From Bacteroidales bacterium UBA2559 (GTDB lineage: Bacteria; Bacteroidota; Bacteroidia; Bacteroidales; Bacteroidaceae): DNA of 12,626 nucleotides. Positions 6,226 to 12,626 of this stretch are shown here, piece by piece. The notes beneath the pieces are model-generated. The model was not told where the DNA came from. It searched no databases and saw only the letters and a list, made by a program, of their open reading frames with translations. Positions within the stretch are counted from its first letter, which is position 1; every line of letters starts with the position of its first letter. The position numbers and the translations under genes are program-made. The stretch covers positions 63,413-76,038 of the forward strand of contig DDLZ01000097.1 of NCBI GenBank assembly GCA_002340405.1. Direction: 5' to 3'.

Positions 6226-7941
6226 ACTACATGTGTCCGAGAAGTGGAAGAATAGCTGAACCGTTCCTGTCGGCATCTTCATCAACGGAACCGTAACGAT
6301 AGTGTAATTATCGGTTTCAGGTATCTCAACATAGGCCAAGATTGTGCTGAGAAATGATGTCGGGGTCTTTTTTGTCGATATTCTCAATACTCCTTTGCCT
6401 TTAATCCGGGCCGTAAAACCGTTGGCGCCATTCTTGAAATCCACGTTGGAGAGACCTATCCAACCGCCCGGTTTGTCAATTTCGGCAGCAGTCGTAACTC
6501 TCACTATATATTTTCCAACTGTGTATGAAGTTGAGACATCCTTACACCAAGCCATTGTTTCACCCTCATTCTTAACATAGGGATCAAAGGTTTTAATCTG
6601 TTCCACTCCGGCTTCGGTTATAGCCGATGCACTCAGATAGTTGAAGACACTTCTGTTCTCATCGACCGACAGTTCGCTCATGCAGGTACTTCTCAGCTCG
6701 GCATTATCGGTTATTATGCTGCTCCACTCAGGACTTCTCCGCATGGCGGCCTTCAATACACGTGTGTGGTAAAGCATATAATATCTGTCCTTGAACTTGA
6801 CTACGGCATGATGGTTGTTACCGCCTCCGCCGGCCCAGGAAGCACCGCCCGGATTATCGAAGAAGGCGCCTACATAGGTGAACGGTCCCAGCGGATTGTC
6901 CGATTTCATGTAGGCTATCCTTGCCACTCCAGGATTGCTATTGGATGTCCAATTTGAACAATAACTGTAGAGATATTTGCCGCCCACCTTGTTTATTCCG
7001 GAATCCTCGAACAGATAAGGGGGCCTTATCTGGACGGGCGTACCTACAATCGATATCATATCCTCGCCAAGCTGAACACAGCGTGCAGTACCCGGGTCGG
7101 CAGCATCCTTTCCGTCAGTACCTCCTCCGAAGTAGAGATATGCGATACCATCGTCATCGATCAGAACAGCCGGGTCAAAGAGCCAGGGCACATCACCGCA
7201 GTTGGGCGTACCTTTGGAGATCAGAGCCCTTCCAATGGGATCTTTCCAGGGACCGTAAGGGGTATCCGATGTCACCACGCCAATACCTCCGCCATTGTCG
7301 GCAAAATAGAGAAAGAATCTGTCCTTGCCATCAATATTCTTGTATGCGGCAGCGGGGGCCCAACTGTTGTTTGCCCATTTGGCTGCTCCGCTGCTTCCGG
7401 CAATATGCTGTGCTCCATGATCGGTCCAGTTGACAAGATCCTCGGACGATATTATGCTGATGTTTCTTATATCACTGTAACCCCCGTCAATAAAATTACC
7501 GTTGGAATCAAACATGTGATCATCGGTCATATAGATATATAACCGGCCATTATACTCCATTCCATAAGGGTCGGCTCCGAACTTATGGCCCATCAAAGGA
7601 TTGTGGTTGCCTAATTTTTTGTAACTGGTGTTATCTACTTTCGTCTGCAAAAAGAGCGATTTGAGTTCATCGTCCGACAGACGGTTTGTACTCGTAATCT
7701 GAGGAGTGACTATTGTCATGCTGTCTATGACACCGGTTTTAAGAGTGTCATTTCCCTCTGCCATATTCCACAAGGTAATCGTGCCGTCACTCTTCTGAAA
7801 GGTGATACTGTCTAATGAATTTACGGCATGTACGCTCGTCGGGTTGCCGTCTTTCCAAGTGACAAACGAAATGGAGTTCTGCTGGGCATAGACATATGGC
7901 ATAAAAGCAGACAATAGCAGTACAATATTCAACTTTTTCAT
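6202..7941 (-). CDS. Secreted GH43 glycoside hydrolase with C-terminal CBM6-like domain
   Basis: A 579-residue exported enzyme, probably an arabinofuranosidase or xylosidase acting on arabinoxylan-like glycans; exact specificity is not readable from sequence. Residues 1-19 are a signal peptide (YVYA, then Gln). Residues about 22-80 hold two similar short beta-rich segments (ITF-type endings). The five-bladed GH43 domain spans about 113-430, with expected catalytic Asp124 (GADPYG), Asp257 (LFDPAVL) as pKa modulator and Glu312 (LFEDSGINK) as general acid, plus NNHHAVVKF at 375-383. Residues about 450-579 resemble a CBM6 beta-sandwich and end in CSFDWWSFF, a typical CBM6 ending. The ATG at 7941 is preferred over a GTG three codons upstream because MKKLNIV starts the signal peptide directly. 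The gene starts 19 nt after the phosphomutase stop, implying co-transcription. No SusC/SusD pair is nearby. Confidence 0.92.
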   Translation of the reverse strand: MKKLNIVLLLSAFMPYVYAQQNSISFVTWKDGNPTSVHAVNSLDSITFQKSDGTITLWNMAEGNDTLKTGVIDSMTIVTPQITSTNRLSDDELKSLFLQTKVDNTSYKKLGNHNPLMGHKFGADPYGMEYNGRLYIYMTDDHMFDSNGNFIDGGYSDIRNISIISSEDLVNWTDHGAQHIAGSSGAAKWANNSWAPAAAYKNIDGKDRFFLYFADNGGGIGVVTSDTPYGPWKDPIGRALISKGTPNCGDVPWLFDPAVLIDDDGIAYLYFGGGTDGKDAADPGTARCVQLGEDMISIVGTPVQIRPPYLFEDSGINKVGGKYLYSYCSNWTSNSNPGVARIAYMKSDNPLGPFTYVGAFFDNPGGASWAGGGGNNHHAVVKFKDRYYMLYHTRVLKAAMRRSPEWSSIITDNAELRSTCMSELSVDENRSVFNYLSASAITEAGVEQIKTFDPYVKNEGETMAWCKDVSTSYTVGKYIVRVTTAAEIDKPGGWIGLSNVDFKNGANGFTARIKGKGVLRISTKKTPTSFLSTILAYVEIPETDNYTIVTVPLMKMPTGTVQLFFHFSDTCSFDWWSFF

Positions 7942-7960
7942 TGTCAACACTTTTTATAGA

Positions 7961-9700
7961 TCAGATATTCAGATCCTTTTTGAATTTTTCAATCTTCTTC
8001 AAAGCTTCGGCCTTTACTTTGAGGTAATCTTTGCGGTCTGCCATAGGCAGTTTGGCCTCCATATAGAACTTTATCTTGGGCTCCGTTCCCGAAGGGCGAA
8101 CCGATATCTTGTCACCTGCTGCAGTGAAATACTGCAAGACATTCGACGACTCGGGCATATCCAAAGTTGTAACCTTACCGTCTGAATCGGTCTGCTTGAG
8201 CAGCTTAAAATCCTTTATGAGAACCACCTTCTCTCCGGCCAGACTCTTTGGCGGATTGGCGCGGAAATGGCTCATCATAGCCTTGATCTCATCGGCTCCG
8301 CTCTTACCCGGCTTAGCTACGCTCACGGCGCACTCCTGCGAGAAACCGTACTTCTGATAGATATCCAGCAACAGGTCAAACAGAGTCATGCCGTTCTCCT
8401 TAGCCCACGCGGCTATCTCGGCCATAAGCGCGCAGGCCGATACCGCATCCTTATCACGTACGAAATCCTGGGCCAGGAATCCGTAACTCTCCTCACCGCC
8501 GCCAATATACTTCTTACCTTTGGCACTCTCTTCGGCTATAACCTTGGCTATCCATTTAAATCCGGTATAGCAGTCAAACATCTCAATATTGTTTTTCTCG
8601 GCAATGCGGCTTATCACCTCGGTGGTGACTATCGTCTTCACTACAAATTCCCTGCCGGTCATCCTGCCCAGCTTGGTGTACTGCACTATGATGTAGTAGA
8701 GCAATATCATGGCAATCTGATTGCCGTTGAGCAGCACCAGTTCACCCTTTTCGTCACGGCAGGCTACGCCCAAACGGTCGGCATCGGGGTCCGATGCCAT
8801 AACAATATCGGCGTTCAACTTGCGGGCCAGCTCCAGCGCCATAGAGAGAGCCTCGGGATTTTCCGGATTAGGCGATACCACGGTGGGGAAATTGCCATCG
8901 GGAATCATCTGTTCGGGCACACAGTTAATATTGGTGAACCCCCACTGTCTGAGAGCAGCCGGAATCAGCACGCGGCCACATCCGTGTAGCGGAGTATAGA
9001 CTATGCAGAGATCATGGTTACGCTTAATCAAGTCGGGGTCTATTGAGACCTCCTCAATGGCATCCAGATAGAGCTTGTCAATCTCCTTGCCTATAATTTC
9101 GATCAGTTCAGGATTACCCTTGAACTTAACCTCCTGCACCTTTATTCCGGCAACCTCGTCTATTATACCGGTATCATGCGGAGCCAATATCTGTGCTCCG
9201 TCATCCCAGTATGCCTTATAGCCGTTATATTCACGGGGATTATGGCTGGCGGTAACGTTCACTCCACTTTGGCAGCCCAGATGGCGGATGGCAAACGATA
9301 TCTCGGGAGTAGGTCTTAGGTCATCGAACAGATAGACCTTAATGCCATTGGCACTGAAGATATTGGCCACGGTCTCGGCAAACAGTCGACTGTTGTTGCG
9401 GCAGTCATATCCTACCACTACCGATATCTGTTTCAAATTCCTGAAGTTGCGATTCAGGTAGTTGGCCATACCCTGAGTAGCCATACCCACCGTATATATG
9501 TTCATACGATTGGAGCCTGCGCCCATAATACCGCGTAAACCGCCGGTACCGAATTCCAGATCTTTGTAAAACGCGTCTATCAGACCTGTCTTATCATCCT
9601 TAGAGAGCAATGCCTTAACCTCATTACGGGTATTCTCATCGAAAAAAACGTCCAACCACTCATTGGCCTTCGCCGTTACCTGTTCAAGCAATTTATCCAT
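7961..9700 (-). CDS. Phosphoglucomutase/phosphomannomutase (alpha-D-phosphohexomutase)
   Basis: A 579-residue cytoplasmic phosphohexomutase that interconverts sugar 1- and 6-phosphates (glucose and/or mannose), linking glycolysis to nucleotide-sugar synthesis. All four family motifs are in order: TASHNP at 150-155 with phosphoserine Ser152; DPDADR at 304-309 for the metal; GGGEESYG at 400-407 for sugar specificity; and RPSGTEPK at 535-542 for phosphate binding. Length and GTGGLRG near residue 51 match the longer PgcA/PGM2-like bacterial group rather than short PMM/PGM enzymes. The start is the only sensible ATG and lies 39 nt from a TACCTTTG box. It is probably the first gene of a unit with GH43. 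Its neighbours, a glycosyltransferase and a flippase upstream, suggest it may also supply precursors for surface glycans, but that is inference. Confidence 0.95.
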   Translation of the reverse strand: MDKLLEQVTAKANEWLDVFFDENTRNEVKALLSKDDKTGLIDAFYKDLEFGTGGLRGIMGAGSNRMNIYTVGMATQGMANYLNRNFRNLKQISVVVGYDCRNNSRLFAETVANIFSANGIKVYLFDDLRPTPEISFAIRHLGCQSGVNVTASHNPREYNGYKAYWDDGAQILAPHDTGIIDEVAGIKVQEVKFKGNPELIEIIGKEIDKLYLDAIEEVSIDPDLIKRNHDLCIVYTPLHGCGRVLIPAALRQWGFTNINCVPEQMIPDGNFPTVVSPNPENPEALSMALELARKLNADIVMASDPDADRLGVACRDEKGELVLLNGNQIAMILLYYIIVQYTKLGRMTGREFVVKTIVTTEVISRIAEKNNIEMFDCYTGFKWIAKVIAEESAKGKKYIGGGEESYGFLAQDFVRDKDAVSACALMAEIAAWAKENGMTLFDLLLDIYQKYGFSQECAVSVAKPGKSGADEIKAMMSHFRANPPKSLAGEKVVLIKDFKLLKQTDSDGKVTTLDMPESSNVLQYFTAAGDKISVRPSGTEPKIKFYMEAKLPMADRKDYLKVKAEALKKIEKFKKDLNI

Positions 9701-9739
9701 ATACTCTTATTTTTAATTTGTTAATCGCATCTAATATAG

Positions 9740-9747
9740 CAAAGGTA
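9740..9747 (-). promoter_or_regulatory. Candidate -7 promoter box for the phosphomutase-GH43 unit
   Basis: The minus strand reads TACCTTTG followed by C, matching TAnnTTTG, in the 50-nt gap between the glycosyltransferase stop and the phosphomutase ATG. It ends 39 nt from that ATG. A TTTG lies at 9775-9772, 24 nt upstream, which is longer than the usual -33/-7 spacing. Confidence 0.55.
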
Positions 9748-9750
9748 GAA

Positions 9751-10719
9751 TTATTTTCCCAATAACCGCCGCAAAGTGAAATAGAATTCAACCTGCCTGA
9801 AATATAATTTGAAAGTCCGGCACGGGATATAGCCGAACTTCATCTTCAATCCGGCCGGAAGCAGAGTCCTGTCTATATCCTCCCAGACCGCCCTGAATCG
9901 CTCCAGAGCCTTATCCTTATCAAGTATCTCACTGTGTCTTAGCCAGAAACCGCATATTCCCGTCAGATTGATCCACCTCTCCCTTTCGAATATTGCCAAG
10001 ACTCTGCGGGGCTGACCGGCCTCCCTGAGCTGCCGCATCATGGAGGCATTGGCTTCGAGTAGATCAATCCTCTCGGCAGATATCCTGTTGGTCATACTCT
10101 CCCCGTGCCGGCGGTATTCATAGACTCCCTCACACAATCTCACCACACCTGCATTCAGATAGTGCAGCCGGGTGGTATTGTCATCGCTGAACAACCGGCA
10201 GGAGGTGTCGTACGGCCATCTCTTAAACAGTTCGGCGCGGGCAACGTACAATCCGTGCAGGGACCAGTCCAGACTCAATTCAAAGGCCTCCTGACCACTC
10301 CAGACCCGCTTGTCCGAGCGCATCGGATAGGGAGTTACACCATCCTCATCGAACCATACAAGCCGGAAAAGCGCCGCACCGGTCTCAGGATTGGCGTCGA
10401 GCATATTTACAGCCGATTCCAAAGCATCGGCCGAGAGACGGTCATCGGCGTCAAGCATGGTTATGTAATCACCCTCGGCAATATCGATCCCCTGGTTTCT
10501 TGCAATAGCCTGTCCCCGGTTAACCTTTTCGGTAATTACCTTGATGCGGCTGTCCCGTGCAGCATATTCATCCAGAATGTCGGGTGTGGAATCGGTTGAA
10601 GCGTCATCTATACATACTATCTGAATATCATGCAGAGTCTGCCCAAGCAAGGAATCGAGACTCTCCGCCAAGTATTTCTCCGCATTGTAAGCGGCAACCA
10701 GAACTGTTATTCTGCTCAT
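9751..10719 (-). CDS. Family 2 (GT-A) glycosyltransferase
   Basis: A 322-residue cytoplasmic or membrane-associated glycosyltransferase that adds a sugar from a nucleotide-sugar donor to a growing glycan. Residues 1-120 carry the GT-A fold: the start MSRITVLVAAYNAEKYL, a nucleotide-binding DDAS (38-41), NRGQAIARNQG at 67-77, and the metal-binding DxD motif in LDADD at 89-93. SDDN at 178-181 probably supplies the catalytic base. Residues after about 215 are an Arg-rich helical tail with no long membrane segment; the aromatic patch at 299-317 may touch the membrane. Donor and acceptor cannot be told from sequence. Its ATG overlaps the flippase TGA by 4 nt (ATGA), so both should be translated from one mRNA and act in the same surface polysaccharide pathway. 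Confidence 0.93.
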   Translation of the reverse strand: MSRITVLVAAYNAEKYLAESLDSLLGQTLHDIQIVCIDDASTDSTPDILDEYAARDSRIKVITEKVNRGQAIARNQGIDIAEGDYITMLDADDRLSADALESAVNMLDANPETGAALFRLVWFDEDGVTPYPMRSDKRVWSGQEAFELSLDWSLHGLYVARAELFKRWPYDTSCRLFSDDNTTRLHYLNAGVVRLCEGVYEYRRHGESMTNRISAERIDLLEANASMMRQLREAGQPRRVLAIFERERWINLTGICGFWLRHSEILDKDKALERFRAVWEDIDRTLLPAGLKMKFGYIPCRTFKLYFRQVEFYFTLRRLLGK

Positions 10720-12242
10720 CGGTTGAGTTTGCGTTTTATTCTGTCACTTACATTTCTGATAAATGCCGTATCCTTTTTAAGATAATACAAGGAATAGACT
10801 GTCGAAACGGCAAACAGCGCAATCCCCGCAATCCAACGCCACCACCCCTCCGCATAGGTAAACAGTATCCAGGAGGCCAAAATTATAGGCAGCTGTACAG
10901 AGAATACGGTCAATGCCCGTCTCTTAAGGCGAATTCCGTACCTGACACGGGTTATGGCGCCCACTATCAGCAAATCGGCAAAAGCCGATACGGTAAGTGC
11001 CAGACCGGTCATGGTGACCCCTCCCATATTGAAGAACAATATCACCGATGTCACGAAAATGAGATCATACAGCACCTCTTGCAACATAAAGGTTTTGGAA
11101 TCGCCTTTAGCCAAAGAGATGTATGAGAGCGGATGAGTTATAGACTTGAAAACCAGCCCTATAACTGCTAGCCTTGCCATAGGGACGGCATCGGCAAATT
11201 TTGGTGTTAACAGAAGGCTTACGATCAGTGAGAGAAAAACTATGAATCCCACTATCATGGGCGATATCAGCAATACGGCCACCTCAGCCTGTCGGTTTAC
11301 AAGCTCACCGACCTTCAAACTGTCCCTGTTGACCGCCGACAGCCTTGGAAAAAAGTCCGATTCCATTGCCGAGAATACAAACATTCCCAAATATGAAATA
11401 AGTAGATAACCGGCACTGTAGATACCGGTAATCTCGGCATTGCCATATTTCATCAGATAGTTGCCTATTATGGACAAGGCACCCGAACCGAAGAATGCTG
11501 CAATGGTAAAAAATATTCCCAACCGGATCATACTGAAACCCTTGGCCAGAGTCTTTCCGGAAAAAGGTTTCACCCTATATGGAAAGGCCTTGAACGAGTA
11601 CCTGCATGTAACGAGCATGGAGGCGAAGGAGACCAGAACCAGCGAGGGCACCAGACCCAGAAGCCTGAACCGCCAATAGAGCGGGACCGAGATACAGAGT
11701 GCCGCTATTACATTGATAAGCTGACTTTTGGCCAGCTGACGCAACATACCGGCACCCTTCAGGATTGCCGTCTCGCCGCCGTTGATGGCGCTGAATGCCA
11801 CTACAGGTGAGAGCAGCAGAAATGAGAGTGTATAACCACGGTCTCCTTTGAATGCCCAGTAGCTGAAAAGCTGCGAAAGAACAATACATAAGAACATACC
11901 TGCCACAGCTGTGATCAGAGCCCATGTACGGGTCACCAATATACTTTCGACAAGAGGACCATAGGCCTTCTCTTCCCTGTGCTCGGAGACATTTTTTACC
12001 GCACTGAACGGTATTCCCAGGTCAGTGGTACTCTTTACCAGATTCAAAGTCCTGTTAAATGACTCGTTTATACCGAAGCCGGTCGGGCCGAGCAGCAGGG
12101 AGACAAGCTTGGTCCGCACAATGGTTATCAGGGCCGTAAGTCCCTGCACGCCGCCGAACAATCCGGTATATTTGATTATGTGGTCATAGGCATCGGACTG
12201 ACCTTGTCCCTCCTGTTTTGGGTCTGTTTTATAGTGTGTCAC
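10716..12242 (-). CDS. Wzx-like oligosaccharide flippase (MOP superfamily)
   Basis: A 508-residue inner-membrane protein that probably flips a lipid-linked glycan repeat unit from the cytoplasmic to the periplasmic face. About 12-13 hydrophobic helices can be traced, roughly at 26-52, 104-128, 136-152, 174-190, 194-212, 240-262, 270-292, 323-346, 356-376, 388-404, 408-432, 446-463 and 468-487. The N-terminal KYTGLFGGVQGL and KLVSLLLGPTGFGI are typical of O-antigen/capsule translocases in Bacteroidetes. The only start fitting the first helix is GTG at 12242: an in-frame TAA lies 6 nt upstream and the next Met is residue 116. This gives a polar N-terminal extension of about 20 residues. It overlaps the following glycosyltransferase and faces a second one across an 85-nt spacer. 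Confidence 0.9.
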   Translation of the reverse strand: MTHYKTDPKQEGQGQSDAYDHIIKYTGLFGGVQGLTALITIVRTKLVSLLLGPTGFGINESFNRTLNLVKSTTDLGIPFSAVKNVSEHREEKAYGPLVESILVTRTWALITAVAGMFLCIVLSQLFSYWAFKGDRGYTLSFLLLSPVVAFSAINGGETAILKGAGMLRQLAKSQLINVIAALCISVPLYWRFRLLGLVPSLVLVSFASMLVTCRYSFKAFPYRVKPFSGKTLAKGFSMIRLGIFFTIAAFFGSGALSIIGNYLMKYGNAEITGIYSAGYLLISYLGMFVFSAMESDFFPRLSAVNRDSLKVGELVNRQAEVAVLLISPMIVGFIVFLSLIVSLLLTPKFADAVPMARLAVIGLVFKSITHPLSYISLAKGDSKTFMLQEVLYDLIFVTSVILFFNMGGVTMTGLALTVSAFADLLIVGAITRVRYGIRLKRRALTVFSVQLPIILASWILFTYAEGWWRWIAGIALFAVSTVYSLYYLKKDTAFIRNVSDRIKRKLNR

Positions 12243-12327
12243 TCTATATTAACTCTTAGACTGGCACAAAATTACACAAAACTGTAATAAAAATATCATT
12301 TTGCCGTTTTTGTAACAAACAGATGAG
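12243..12327. promoter_or_regulatory. Divergent promoter region between flippase and glycosyltransferase
   Basis: This 85-nt AT-rich spacer separates two divergent glycan genes. On the minus strand TAATTTTG (12274-12267) is a -7-like box ending 24 nt before the flippase GTG, without a clear -33. On the plus strand the heptamer CACAAAA occurs twice with a 10-nt period (12265-12271 and 12275-12281). A near-palindrome TTTGT-A-ACAAA (12309-12319) precedes the plus-strand gene. No exact TAnnTTTG was found for the plus strand; TCATTTTG and CGTTTTTG are the nearest. Confidence 0.45.
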
Positions 12328-12626
12328 ATGACAGAGTTATCGGTAATTATTCCGGTTTACAACAGCCGCTACACACTGAAAAGATGTGTGAAGAGCGTTT
12401 TGGCCCAGAATCTCTCCGGCATGGAGATCATTCTGGTCAATGACGGTTCGTCTGACGGCAGCTCCGAATTATGTGACGACATTGCATCGGACAACAGGCA
12501 GGTACGTGTCATCCACCGTATTAACAACGGTGGTCTAAGCGCCGCCAGAAACAACGGCATCGAAGCCTCGAAAGGCAGATGGTTATCATTCGTTGACAGT
12601 GATGATGAACTGGTCCCGGGTACTTT
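12328..12626 (+). CDS. Family 2 glycosyltransferase, N-terminal 99 residues (cut by window edge)
   Basis: The first 99 codons of a GT-A glycosyltransferase running off the right edge. It opens with MTELSVIIPVYNSRYTLKRC, followed by VNDGSSDGS (nucleotide-binding Asp), NNGGLSAARNNGIEASKG and FVDSDDE (DxD metal site), the standard order for family 2. It probably transfers a sugar in the same surface-glycan pathway as the flippase and glycosyltransferase on the other strand, but its donor, acceptor and full length are not visible. The start is ATG at 12328. An ATG 5 nt upstream opens only a two-codon frame (ATG AGA TGA) and is not used here. It is the only convincing plus-strand gene in the window and marks a transcription divide. 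Confidence 0.92.
   Translation, partial: MTELSVIIPVYNSRYTLKRCVKSVLAQNLSGMEIILVNDGSSDGSSELCDDIASDNRQVRVIHRINNGGLSAARNNGIEASKGRWLSFVDSDDELVPGT

Noticed and set aside
7942..7950. GTG start three codons upstream of the GH43 ATG
   Set aside because: The ATG that begins MKKLNIV gives a standard signal peptide; the GTG adds nothing recognisable.
8267..8989. Plus-strand open frame of 240 codons opposite the phosphomutase
   Set aside because: It is antisense to the region encoding the metal-binding and sugar-binding motifs of a well-supported enzyme, with no recognisable domain and no promoter of its own.
12176..12214. AGGAGG sequence followed by an ATG inside the flippase gene
   Set aside because: The ATG at 12193 is out of frame and opens only a five-codon frame (MPMTT), so it is neither the flippase start nor a convincing small gene; this group of bacteria also does not rely on strong Shine-Dalgarno sites.
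1..12626. CRISPR arrays, tRNA or rRNA genes, insertion sequences, toxin-antitoxin or phage-defence genes
   Set aside because: No regularly spaced repeats, cloverleaf sequences, transposase motifs or terminal inverted repeats were seen; nearly all sequence is occupied by recognisable chromosomal genes.

Overview
The window looks like ordinary chromosomal DNA from a member of the Bacteroidales (Bacteroides, Phocaeicola or Parabacteroides-like). Four things support this: Bacteroidetes-style signal peptides and lipoproteins, a secreted GH43-CBM6 enzyme, the order SPOR lipoprotein / ruvX / def / TPR protein / thrS, and several upstream boxes matching the Bacteroidetes -7 promoter consensus TAnnTTTG. 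The species cannot be fixed from sequence alone. There are eleven coding regions. Ten are on the minus strand, so transcription runs mostly from high to low coordinates. The eleventh, at the right edge, is divergent. Two genes are cut by the window: thrS at the left edge and a glycosyltransferase at the right edge. No tRNA, rRNA, CRISPR array, insertion sequence or phage gene was seen, and no stretch over 300 bases lacks a gene.

Right edge (about 9751-12626): the edge of a surface-glycan locus. A Wzx-like flippase overlaps a family 2 glycosyltransferase by 4 nt on the minus strand. An 85-nt divergent spacer separates the flippase from a second family 2 glycosyltransferase on the plus strand.

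Middle (about 4437-9747): a metabolic group behind a good candidate promoter. It holds a phosphoglucomutase/phosphomannomutase, a secreted GH43 glycosidase with a C-terminal CBM6-like domain, and a lipoprotein of the metallophosphatase/5'-nucleotidase superfamily. The group could link hemicellulose or glycan breakdown to sugar-phosphate and phosphate salvage, but only the tight spacing supports that. The phosphomutase may also feed sugar phosphates to the neighbouring glycan genes.

Left (about 1-4389): a tightly packed chain of a SPOR-domain lipoprotein, ruvX (probable TTG start), def (ATGA overlap with ruvX) and a secreted TPR protein (1-nt gap from def). thrS follows after 85 nt with its own promoter-like box. 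These are conserved housekeeping and cell-envelope genes.

I found no convincing undescribed system. The best leads are the tandem-like N-terminal module of the GH43 enzyme, the 5'-nucleotidase-like protein whose C-terminal domain lacks the usual NGGxR signature, the non-TPR insert in the TPR protein, the rare start codons of ruvX and the flippase, and the shared promoter boxes.
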